In this document: in pieces, positions 43,901 through 55,202 of the stretch
Layout of the letters: each line of letters opens with the position of its first letter
Position numbering within the stretch: the first letter of the stretch is position 1
Source: Pyrenochaeta sp. MPI-SDFR-AT-0127
Taxonomy: Eukaryota; Ascomycota; Dothideomycetes; Pleosporales; Cucurbitariaceae
Length of the DNA stretch: 64,000 nt
Direction: 5' to 3'
Assembly: GCA_020747015.1 (NCBI GenBank)
Contig: JAGTJM010000004.1
Location: 186,001-250,000 of the forward strand
Made by a program: the position numbers and the translations under genes
The notes under the pieces: model-generated
Databases searched by the model: none
Seen by the model: only the letters and a program-made list of their open reading frames with translations
Told to the model about the DNA's origin: nothing

Positions 43901-46870
43901 GCCAGGTCCGCTGAGACTGTACGAGGTATACAGCCTGGAAGGGCTTCGATACCCTCTCATCCAAGTTCGGTCATAAAAGATCCAGGATCGACATTTCTTC
44001 TCGCTGGGGCACGAGCACTAGGCGACCACATTGGTCCGAAACCAGATCTTTCCTCCAGTGGTGGTGTGAAAGAGGTCCCTCGAACATTGTCGCCTACGAG
44101 TGCGATAGCACCTTGGGCGGTTCTCGTTAACCCTTGCAATCCAAAGAAGAACAGTATAAATTCCAAAAACCAATACCGGCGATGGCACCATGTCTTCCCA
44201 CGGACGCTGAGAACTGGTACGGTGAAATGGAGGTCACTTTGCTCCCCGGCGGCAGTGCCATTGACCCATGAGTGGTTCCCTTCCGCCGATCAGGTGGCGA
44301 CAGAGTACAATGAAAGTCCATACAAGATTACCCAGAACGACGACGATGATGTGCTGGAAGCTCCTAAGAGCAGAGAGTCGCTTATCAAAGAACTGATTGC
44401 CTTCCGACTCTCGCATGGATTCCAAATTATTGTTGGTTCGTCTGTTGCAGAATTCTCTGGGAGAGCGGAAAAGACTTTAGCAAGTATTTTGGCTCCTGAG
44501 TATATGTCTACCGATGGAGATACCGTCTTTATGAGCGTGGGTAATAATATCCACCAGCTCGTGTGCGTGGCTGGCGGTGAGGTAGAGGTAAGGCGATACA
44601 ACCGGAAGCCTACCACAGCTTTGGAATCGTCCGCCGGCATCGACACCCCTTTCCCATATAGGCCATACATTCGCACTGCATTCGAGAAAACCTATGATCC
44701 CCGAGATGTTGTTCTTCGGCCTCCACGAAAAGAATACAACTGGAACTACATCGACACATTCCTGGCGGGTTACCACGACGAGTTCTCGAGCATTTTACGC
44801 TTTTGGAGAGCTCGGTTTGTGTTGATTCCTGTCGAGATACCAACTGTAAACCGTCGGCCACTACCTACACTTACGGAAGATTCGGAAGAAGAGATTCGCT
44901 TGGAGGGCATCCGGAAGCTGACGCAGTTGTGGCAGAAGTTCCGCTATTTGCCTGCAGAGGAACGTTATTCGCAGCCTACGATGGCCACAAAGCAGAAAGA
45001 TCCCAATCCGCTTGCTATCGAGTATCATACTAGGGATACTTCGGCCATTGTCGCAGCTGGTCCAGACCCTGCCTTGTTCAATGATGCGGACAGTGAATTG
45101 CAGACTTCCTCTTTCTCCGACGCAGACAAGTATCACACATCAAGCTTTGATATCAAAAAACTCGCTGAAGACTTGCAAGGTGAGAAAGGGATACAAATGC
45201 TGGATCGCCGCTGGCACTGGAAGCTGCACTACAACTGCTTTCTCGGCTTCGACCTCACGAATTGGCTGTTGACCAACTTCAAAAACATCGAAACACGTGA
45301 CGAGGCAGTAGATTTTGGGAATGAACTTATGCACAAAGGTTTGTTTCAGCATGTCCAGAAAAGACATCCATTCCGCGACGGAAACTTCTTCTTTCAAATT
45401 GCCGTGGACTACAGAGCTCCTCGGCATGAATCACGTATGGGCTGGTTCAGTATGCGCAAAACAGACAAGTCCGTACCTGCCACGCCAGTCTCGGAGGCGC
45501 CACGAGCATCGCCCCTAGGATCGAAGACCGCCAGATCACGTCCAAGCACGGCCGATTCTTCGTCAAGTGACTCTGGGTCCGTGGAAGAGGGCGAGAAAAC
45601 ACCCACACGCGCAGGTAGTGCGAAGCGTCAAGTTATCTTGTCACGCGTTATGCGGTACGATGTAGATCCCAGAAAGCGCTCATATCGTCCCGAAATCATC
45701 TCCTTGCACTACGACCGTCTCCACAACCCCGACAATTGCTACCATATTCGCATCGACTGGATGAATGTGACGGCAAAGCTTATCGAAGATGCAATTGTAA
45801 CCTGGGCAACTAGTGTAGAAAAGTATGGCTTGAAGCTGGTCGAGGTTCCCATCGCCGAGGTGGCGAATATCACCGACCACCATCCTTTCCGCTCACCATA
45901 CTCCGTCAAGCTCGCGCTGCAACCTCCCGAGCCCCCGCCCGAAGCTGTATGGGACTCGGCACATATTTCTCCACAGTACTCGAAGACGGATAGGTTTGCA
46001 TACCACAAGGCTTTGCTACGACGACTGAACTTTGTGCTAGATGTTGAAGCCGCGAGTGCATTTCCTTCTGACATTGAGGTAACATACTCCTGGGGTACAC
46101 CGGATTACAAATACACCCAGTTCATTCACCGCAGCGGGACTTTGCTCGCCCAGATTGCGGACGATGGCAATTTCTTATTGCTAGCAAATCGTCTAGCGCA
46201 CAATCGCGCAAAGGACAACAGCAGAATCCGCCAGGTAGATCCTTACGAGCATAAGAGGGTAACTACAGACGGCAGCCAGAACAGCAGATTGCCGTCCACA
46301 CCTGCCGAGCGCGCAAATCCTCACCGCAGCCCGTTCGCAAGCCCTCTGGCACGACCTGTTCAGGACTCAAGCCTGTTGCACACCGCACTAGCATTTCAAG
46401 AAAAGCCAGCCGTCACTGCAGTGCCACAAGCTACCCTGGCGAATGTGACGCCAGAGCAAGTCAAAGACGAAGTCGAGGCCTTTTGCCACAACGCAGAACT
46501 CCTCTCGGCCTTTTACAAGGAAGCCTTCAAACAGACTCCGTCGCCGTCACCTCGCATCTTCCCGGTGCTGGATGACAAGATTCCGAGCCTGGGCCTGCCG
46601 CCTGCTATCAGCATCCGCGAAGCGAGCCCTGCCAACTCCGGGTGGGTGCTCAGCTCCACCATGATTGCACGAGGCGAGCGAGGGCTCACGGGCGGTGTTA
46701 CGGAGATGAATATTGGTGCGTCGAGTGGGATTGCGGGACGTAGACAGGGGAGTGAGGGGAGTATGTCGACGTTGGCCATGTTGGGGAAGAGGGGGAGTAT
46801 TGTAGAGGGTAGTACGGAGTTTCTGCCCAGGAGGCAGGATAGTCAGGGTAGTGCTGGAAGTGGAGTGTGA
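40961..46870 (+). CDS. iml1: IML1, GAP subunit of the GATOR1/SEACIT complex
   Basis: Exons 40961-41503 and 41549-46870 (45-nt intron) encode about 1954 aa. IML1 (DEPDC5 in animals) is the GTPase-activating subunit of SEACIT; it acts on Gtr1/Rag at the vacuole and restrains TORC1 when amino acids are low. The start region RVCTLWTHDDNFSRDEIVF is the family N-terminus. Next is the conserved block with LFIQMSREMWDFD, where the Arg-containing loop supplies GAP activity in the family, and WLKINARHLVTIILFTRM. A long Ser-rich stretch follows. The DEP domain is at about residues 1395-1470 (WHWKLHYNCFLGFDLTNWLL), and the C-terminal domain ends near TPDYKYTQFIHRSGTLLAQI. The intron acceptor was set by frame. 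Confidence 0.93.
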
Positions 46871-47395
46871 GATGGTGAGATGACACGGGGAGAGGAGGGA
46901 GTTGCAGTGTAGTATTTCGTTTTTTTTTGATTGTGAAATATTGTTTTTATTGGAGTTTGGATATCTAGGTTTTCATACATGCAACCTTATTTTAATGGAG
47001 TAATCGAGGAATCACGCATAGAAGTCTCACTCTGGTACTGAATTTGATATCAAAATTGACCTGTGCAACGTTGTACATCACGGCGGTTATATCTCCAAGA
47101 TAACTTGGCTCCACAAATCACATACGGTCTTATCGTTATCGTAAGCCCGATGCATGGACAATAAGCAGTGCTCAAGACAAGGAACGGGCCGAATCTTGGA
47201 TCGGTGTAAGCCGCCTAAGTTGCTTCCGGGATGCGCAACATGAGGCTGCATAGCCGGAGATGACGATACTCCTTGTACGTGTGCACGTGGGTGAGCATGT
47301 CGAGAGATGATTTGCTTCCGAGATACGCGCATCGTCCCGGGAAAGGGAGGCAATTGCGTGCTTTTTCCCCAAGTCCGGTTTTTCCGTGAATAGAT

Positions 47396-47410
47396 GGGGG
47401 GGGGGGGGGG
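47396..47410. repeat. Poly-G run of 15
   Basis: Fifteen consecutive G on the plus strand in an otherwise AT-rich intergenic stretch. Length is prone to slippage and to sequencing error. Confidence 0.9.
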
Positions 47411-49415
47411 TTTCGGCTTTTGTTTGTAATTTTGCAATGATTTTCTGTGCTCGGCTGGGCAGATCCATGCGTCGGAATGGCTTACAGGATGGAAGAAATA
47501 TGGCTGCTTGGCCGTGATGACGTTGATGCACCCTGACCGCAATTTGCTTAGCGACTATCAATCTTGGTGTTGAGGTCATCTGGTTGGCCTGCATTGCATG
47601 TTTCCATAGATACGCTTTGACGTTGTCGGGTTTAACACTTAGTCCGAGAAATGTAGATGCGTGGACTTCTGGATTAGGAAAGAAGTACGATGAGCGAAAA
47701 TGCAGCAGCTGTCAAAAGGGGAATGCTCTTTAGCCTCAACACGGGGAGTAAATCGCCGAACAGCCAACAAACTTTTCAGGCTATCAAAATCAGATCTGGG
47801 GTACATGAGAGCAATCTGGATCATCGTCTTTGGAGAGGAAGCGTCATGGCGGGGTACATTGAGGGCCTGGAGTTGGGATAATTGTACAGCGTGATCCAGG
47901 AGCTCGGTTAAAAAAGGTCGCGCGTGATAATAGGGCCATTCTCACGTGGTGAGCAAAGAATCACGGTAGGTTTCGGTAGTATTTTGGAGCAACCCCGGTA
48001 TGTTTTCGAATACGAGGTAGGGTAGCGACATAACCCGGGGTAAAGATGCTGCGAGGCGCAAAGGGGCCGTTGATATCTCCGGTATCGGTCAGCCAATGTG
48101 ATGTTGGGAATTTGGCTGCTGGCTGACGCACAGTGAGGCGTTAAAAAAGTTTCAGACTTTGGAGGAGACTTGTGGTGAAATACATGGATCAGGGCAGTTG
48201 CAAGGGGCGTGGAAGTTCTTCGGGCTTGGAGTGTACTCGGATACTGCTCCTGGTGCTTCCTGAGCCAATCAATTAGCACCTGTAAAGAGAGGGTAGATGA
48301 TTGAGAATAAACCTCACAGACTCTCAGACGTTGGCAAGCAGGTTCTGGAGATGTTGCAACATGGGTGGCTATGCAATCTGATGTCTTGATGCTCCCGAAA
48401 CTCCGATCAGCAGCACTATAGGTGAATTGGTCCGTGGGTGCGTGCGAGATGTGCAGTCTTGGAAACCGCATTTCCTTTATAGAAATGCCTTGGGTTGCAG
48501 CGGAGTTGAGCGTGACCCGCTAAGCCCTATATCTACCCGATTGGCGGTTCTGGTGCTCGTGCAAGGCCTGCCCTGCTGCACGACTTTGGCGGGCGAAAGT
48601 TTAAGACGATGCGTTGCTGTTTGACACGCCAGTGGCTCCAGGAGATCTGAGCTCTGTCAGTGCAACGAGAGGGCAGCGGTGATCAAGGCGTCGATGCCAC
48701 GGATGTCGAGGTGCTCCGCGCCCAGTGAGGCTGCCAACGACAGGCTGGCGAGTCGCACGGGACGGGAAGCCGAAGCAATATTGCTGGCCGGGTCGGATCG
48801 GCCGGGTTGCGACATGCCGCAGTTTAGTGATACACATGCGCAGGCCGTGGATGAGGCCCAAGAGGTGAGGCGAGGCGTTGACATGTCGAGGGTGAGCATG
48901 GCCTGTGATATGCCGGCAGAATGCCAGGCTAACGGGATCGCGCCTGGAAGCGTGTTGCCGGTGAGCGAGCAGTCTGGACGTTGTGCATGAGGGGCGCTGG
49001 GGTGATCCTGGCAGTCGATCTGCAGCGCGGCGATTGATGACTGAGGCGGACGGGCAGCTGGGGGTGGAGAGTGTGTTGGGTGTTGGGAGCGCCGTTGACC
49101 GATCAACCCACGATGGCCAGCAGCGGCGGGCAGGGGCGGGCAGCGGGCGAGGTGCTGCTTGCAGTATGGGCGTGTTTCTGCGCCGTCTCGCAGTGGGCGG
49201 GCCCGGAGAAATGCAAACCTTGTGGTGGTGCACGCCGTGTAGCATGTCGCTGGTGGCCATGCTGGCCGCTCTTCACGATGCTCCTCACCGCCTTTCCCAG
49301 AGCACTAGGCCGGCAGCAGAACGGGCGGTCGCTTCGACTAATAAGACTCCAAGACTGCGAAACCGCCAGGCTAGCACACCAGCAGACCCACCACCGCGCC
49401 TCTCTTCTCTGCCCT

Positions 49416-49440
49416 GCCCTCCCCTCCCCTCCCCTCCCCT
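49416..49440. repeat. CCCCT pentamer repeat, possible G-quadruplex on minus strand
   Basis: CCCT followed by four CCCCT units (with CCCT just before) about 220 bases upstream of the LST4-like start. The minus strand reads as runs of four G separated by single A, a strong quadruplex pattern. Confidence 0.85.
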
Positions 49441-49657
49441 CGTCCTGGAACGAGGCGACGCGCACCCGGCCATCTTGTGACGCTGCACACGCTGAAGCCG
49501 CCTGCGGCCCACGAGAGAAGCACCACCGCGCTGCCATGGGTCGTCCCGCCCGCTCGACTGTCCGCGCCCGCCAGACCAGCAACGCCGCTTCGTCTTCTTC
49601 TTCCTCTTCTTCACGTCCTGCTGCCCGCTCCAGCACCCAGCACGCGTCCATGGAGGA

Positions 49658-52600
49658 ATGCGCCCGCTGCCAGACATGATCGGCCACCTCTTCAACACGC
49701 GCAAGGGCGCCGCCGCCTCCCACCCGGCGGCGCCCTCGATGCTGCTCGACTCGGCCACCGAGGAGAGCCACACGCGACACCTGCTGTATCCCGAATCCAG
49801 CACCCTCTACCACCCAGAGGGCCAGCCGTATCCTCTGCACGCCGCGCCCTTGACCCCCGGCAGCGGCCACGACGGCCCGCTGCCTGAGATTGACCTCGAG
49901 TACCCTCGCGACTGCCGCATCATCATTGCCCAGGACGAGACGCCCGCCATGCCCAAGACGATCCTGTTCGACTCCAAGCCTGCCCCGCCACGCGCAGAGT
50001 CGCCGCCACTGCCCACCACGCGCGCACGCGCCTTTGGCCCAACCAATGCCGCCACTGCCAGTGCCAGTGCCAGTACCGCTGGCCCGGCCTTTGGCGGACT
50101 GCATGCTCGCCGCTCGTCCCTCGTCACCGAGCCCACCACGCCCAGGTCGCCCACGGTCGGCGGCTTCACCCGCATACGCACCCGCGGCAGCTCCATATCG
50201 TCCATGCCCAACATCGACGAGCACGCCCAGGTCCAGGCCAAGGCACAGGCACGCGCAAAGGAGTCGACCGACCTGGCCAACATCTGCCTCGACTGCATGT
50301 TTGGCAACCTGGCCATGAACTACAGGGGAAACTCGAACAAGATCCACATTGTGCCCCTCGACACCAAGCCGGCAGACACGCCGATTCTGAGCACCAGCAT
50401 CCAGGATGCTACGAGCTCGCTGGGCCGCGCTGAGGGACTGCGCAGGAGAAGTCACCTTGCCAAGTCCTTCACGCCTGCAAACCTCCCCATGGACCTCCCT
50501 CGAAGCGACTCGGCCGACAGCATGCCCAAGGAGCCCAAGCGACGCACCATTTTCATCACACGCATGTTTTCCGTCACCCTGCCAGACGAGGACTACGATG
50601 CCCGCACACCGACGCCCCAGAGCTCACTTGCTGGAAGCAACGGCTATCCCTTCCCCCAAACGGCGGCGGCGGCGGCGGGCAACAAACCTGCAGCATCCAA
50701 GGCGCCTTACCCCTCGCACATTCGAAAGAGCCCCATGTACGCCATAACAATCATCCTCCACCTTCCCATATCACATATTTCCTCGACTCTCCGGCCTTCA
50801 TCAAGAGGCGCCAATTTACGGACTGCAGCGCACCTCTCCTCGTCTGCCCCTGGCCAGGACTCGCTGGGTTCGTCCCTCGACTCGGACCGAAGAGCGGGAT
50901 GGGCATTCATCGATTCGAATCTCGGAGTCGAGTCACTGCTATCCTCTTCGCTAAGCAGCGACGTGGACGATAGGGTCGACGTAGTGGGGCAGCACTGGGA
51001 TGTCATTATGCGCGCCCTCAGTAGCCTCCAGTATGTTGTCCAGGAGCGAATTTTGGCCCACTTCAAGTCACCAGACGCGCCCTCTCTGCCAGTGGTCCAC
51101 CAACATCGGCACCAGCCTTCGCGCTCTAGCCTCAGGGAAGCATCCTTGAACCCAGCACGCAGGCCCCTCAGGCTGCAGCCAAACGCTCTCATGATGGACA
51201 AGGAAATTCAAATCGCGGCGGAGCACACCGGCACTCGCGTCGTTAGCGGCATGAGGATCCCCCGCGTTATGACTGGTCAAGGAAAATGGGGCGTGTGGCG
51301 CGAAGAAGCAAGATGGCTCGGTCGGTGGGCCGGCCGTCGAGAGCAGAATTTCTTCTTCTTCAACTTGCTGACCGCCTTTCTTGGAAACCACACCGAATGG
51401 CTTAACGCGCTTGGTCCGAAATGGGCCCGCAAGCGTCATCGTGAGCAGCAAAAAGCGACCGCTGGCGAAAACCTGACTATACCCAATCGGACTGTCATAG
51501 TGTCGCCAGACAAGATGGCTGCACGAAGATTGATCTTCCTGCTGGCTGCATTCCTGCCGCCCAATACACCCGCCATTGGCGACAGTGCTTGCTCCATGCG
51601 TCCGAGTACTTCGGCCTCGCTCCGCGCTTACTCACAGTCTCCTCCAACCAACATGCCACCTTCGAGGAAGCAGTCACTGCGTCGCCAGATTAATCGGCGT
51701 CCAAAGGGTAAGCAAAGTATGACCAACATGCGGTTGCAACCTCCAAGCTCCCAGAGCATTATCCACCCACTGAGTGATGTTGCACTTGAGCGGGCCGAAG
51801 CTGGGATGACCGAGACGCCCGACGCTGTGCGGCCAGTCGCTCATTCTCGCCGGTCTTCAGCCCATTCAATTCGTACAAGTCTCGTGATCCCTCCCATATC
51901 TGATGGTGGCCCTGGCACCGCAAAAACTAGCGTCGCTACCACGTCAACAGCACCTCCGCAATCTGCGGTCCCGGTTGCTCACTTCACGTTGCCCAGGACA
52001 AAGTCATCTGGACCCATACCTGATCACAGACCTGAGAGTAGCGACAGCTTGGCATCAGCAAATTTGATCAACACATTACACAGAAGTGGCACGGGGCAAA
52101 CTAGTGTTGCAAGTAATGATTCGAGCAACACAAGCCGCTGGAGTGGGTTCATGAACTTTTGGAGCGGCAGGCGGTCATCCTCTACTGACCAAAGTGACTA
52201 TCTTCAAACAACAGACGATGGCGTAGGCTTCCGTGGACAAGAGCGGCCTCGTTCGCAGCTTGAGCAGATGGTGCAAGAGCTTTCGATGGACCGCGTATTT
52301 GAGAATGATACCTATGAGCCCTCGACTGCCATTGCTCGAAATACGGTCGATGATTCGACAGATGCTTACCCTATCGCCGGTTCCAGTGGAATCCCGGCGT
52401 CGGCAGCACGCCCTATTCCTGAACGACCGAGAACTTTTGACGCTCCACTCAAGCTGTCAGTCAATGAGAAGGACGGCGTTATTGACGTCGACATCCCCTT
52501 CCTGACTTTGGCTCTCCTCTCCAGTCGCCACTACTTGGAGGTTATGGCTCCGCTTCTAGTCAGCATGGCTCCAGTTTTGGCGAGTCCTCGATTCTCTCCA

Positions 52601-53385
52601 TGCCATACTGTGAGCCTGACCAGCCTGTGAACGCAGCAGGCTGGCTCAGTCAATTTCATGCCGACTTTGCTGTTCAGGCTATCAAGCCCTACCGCGAGCT
52701 TGAGCGCGATATCAAGCGAGCTATGAGCGCGGAGCCGACGCCCCTCAACTCTGTCTCCACCCCAAGCATCGAGACTGGCCCTCTTGAGCGGTGGATCGAC
52801 GTCTGCTCGGCTCTTGTCGCCGACACAAGTGCATTCACCATCAAGCGCATTAGCTTGCGGCGTATGGTCAAACTTATACCAACGCCCACGTATCAATCCT
52901 CCGCAATGACTCCAGCAGTGGCCGGGCTACCTCCTGGTCGCTCACAGTATGGTAATCCTTATACAGCTGGCACTGTAGCGCCGATGATGACAGAAGTGCA
53001 TCTCGCTGAGAAGTTCATTGAAGAACAAATCATGGACTTTGACGCGACCTTGATAGATGGCGTCGATCGCGTCTTGGCCCAGTCCGGCGAGGTCACTCGC
53101 GTCAACTCGGCTCAGTCGTCTCGATCCAGCTCTCGAAGAGGCCGGCGCGACACACGCGCAGACTCTGACGCTGTTCCGCACGTCGAAGTGCCTCAGACAG
53201 ACTGCAAGGGCGTCATCTTCGATGCGTTAGAGTCGATCGTCAAAGACGTCACGGCAGAGCGCAGCGGAAAGGAAGAGCTAAAGGACGTTGATGAGAAGAA
53301 GTCGAACAAGCAGGTCCAGGCCAAGACAGCTACAGACTCATCACTGAAAGAGGGTATACGTCGGTGGTTGACTGAGGTCGAGTAA
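49658..53385 (+). CDS. lst4: Folliculin-interacting protein / LST4-like, with apparent frameshift
   Basis: The gene encodes roughly 1240 residues in two frames: 49658 to about 52498, then a frame offset by two bases to 53385. The FNIP/LST4 family (longin and DENN domains) pairs with folliculin/LST7 as a GAP for Gtr2/Rag in TORC1 signalling. Family segments seen are CRIIIAQDE, ICLDCMFGNLAMNYRGNSNK, RTIFITRMFSVTLPD and WKGR-like arginine/tryptophan blocks before NFFFFNLLTAFLG (about residue 560), then the C-terminal AAGWLSQFHADFAVQAI and YRELERDIKRAM. The frames meet at a run of four C (52495-52498); one more C would join IDVDIP to LPDFGSPLQSP. A 38-nt intron is the alternative. Start could also be the Met at 49676. 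GC-rich with poly-Ala and poly-Ser tracts. Confidence 0.8.
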
Positions 53386-55202
53386 CCGCTGCATTGTAGG
53401 GTTCCTGCATCCTTTACTTATACCTTTGGGCCGTTGTGCCCTTGCGTGCTATGGCGCCATATTTTCGTCTAATCGTCATCATGTCATCTAGACATTGTCA
53501 TGGTCTTGTATTATATCGCATTCCTCGGTTGGTTGGTCTTATTTTGCAGCGTTTCAGCGGGCGTTGGTTTGCATTTCAAATTCCCTGTATCGTGGTACGG
53601 TACGACAACGACCCCCACACGTTGTTTGTCCTTTTCAAGACTCTCTCTCTCTCTTATCAGCAACTTTTTTTGGACGAGAGCTGTCACGCTTTTGGTTCCC
53701 GCTTATGCAAGGGTTTCGCGGGCTGGCCTTTTGGGACCGTTAGAGTCTAGAACACGACCCCCACACACCATGTACCAGTTTTATCTACATTGCGGGGGAT
53801 GAGGAGTCCCAGAGAGTAATTACGGCCTTCTTAGAGGCTACGATGACGGAGATGAGGCATTGGGGGTTGGGAAGATACCATAACAACGATGAATGTGATG
53901 CCTTGTGTAATTGTCCAATTTGCCCCGTCATGCCTCTCATGATTTCTTCCTGTCTTGCTTCACAAGAATCTCCCATCTCAGCTAGCACTCGCTCTCCGCC
54001 TGAGTCCGATTTTCTGGTATTACAAACCGCGCTGATTGTAGTGTCTAGAACCTCCACAATCACAAGGACCATCAAAAGAATCCAAACCTGAACGAACTAA
54101 TTACATTCCAGCCTATAGCTATATGTTTACTCTTTCCCTCGTCGCCAATCCAAAAACGCACATCTTAACCTCGACTTAATTACCCTTCTGCTCCACAGAG
54201 TCCTTTCTCACTCAGCACATACACATACAAACACACACATTCTCTCTCTCTCTCTCTCCTTGGACACCCTCGATTCCAAACCCCCACTTCTAGCACATCA
54301 GCATTCCCTGCACACATACTCACTCCAACGCCCCTCATGAATTGATATCGTAGTATCCCACCTGGAGGAGATGTCTGGCTTGAATTCCACAAGAATCGCG
54401 CGCCCTTTGGGTTCTGAGGTTCCGAGTCTTTCTTCCAGGGAAGGAAAGTAGTTGCTAGCTTACTATCTCCACGGGGTTTGGGCGCGCTGTTTGCCCCCCT
54501 TTTTTTGTGCTTATTTGATAGAGAGAGGACAAAACGTGGTAGTCTAGATGTGAATGAGCTTACGCTATATACTTTCTTCTTCGTATGAGGACTAACTTTG
54601 TACATTATGTTCAACACCGTTTTGCTACACCCTATGCCTGCAAAAGATACACTATTGCTGAAAAATGTATTCCCTCATGTTCGAACATCAAATCACTCAG
54701 CAAGCCACCAAAAAGGATATTTGAAAAATATTGATTCTGATTTTTTTGGTTGGGCGAAGGATACTTCGCCCCATTGCAATTGTAATTTGCAACCTAAGAC
54801 AAAATCGATGAGTAATCGAAATCGTTTTAAAACACGTATTCTCGCTCGAAGAAAGAGATGAGACATTGCAAGAAAGAAAAAAAAAAAGAGAAGTACAAGA
54901 AGTAGAAGTGTAAGTCGACTGCCCTTCTTATTTTTTTCTCTCTTTCCCGCAGGACACAGCAATAAGATTTTATGTAATACAGTGAGCGAGATCTTTTCTT
55001 AGCAATAACGCCACCAACGCCAGGTGGTAAGGCGGTATAATAGGCAGGAGGGGTATTTACAGGTTCGCCTGTTGCTCTCCACTGCAGTGTTTCCGATCAT
55101 TGGAAAATGTAAAAACGCCAATTCGGATGCATTACAATGTACTTAACAGTAACGGGACACAAGGAAATGATGTATTGACGTCGAAAGTAAAGAAATAATG
55201 CC
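53386..55202. other. Intergenic between LST4-like gene and PMC1-type ATPase
   Basis: 1.8 kb between converging genes. It contains a CT repeat and several T or A runs, and is AT-rich around 54600-54950. None of the frames are protein-like; no RNA gene found. Confidence 0.45.
54241..54258. repeat. CT dinucleotide repeat
   Basis: Nine TC units at 54241-54258, preceded by a short AC-rich stretch (54220-54240). A simple microsatellite. Confidence 0.85.

Larger units (their letters stand above)
46871..49657. other. Long intergenic region between IML1 and the LST4-like gene
   Basis: 2.8 kb. The IML1-proximal half is AT-rich, while from about 48600 the sequence becomes strongly GC-rich and continues so into the next gene. 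It contains a 15-G run and a pyrimidine pentamer repeat, listed separately. Frames on both strands (48601-49260, 48679-48990, 49071-49679) are compositional and mutually overlapping, so no gene is supported. Confidence 0.45.

Noticed and set aside
48601..49679. Frames in the GC-rich stretch before the LST4-like gene
   Set aside because: They arise from high GC and lack stop codons by composition; no motif or splice structure.
49103..50455. A 450-codon minus-strand frame opposite the LST4-like gene
   Set aside because: Composition is Gly/Arg/Ala/Val-rich, as expected for the complement of GC-rich coding DNA, with no domain. The plus strand carries recognisable FNIP/LST4 blocks.
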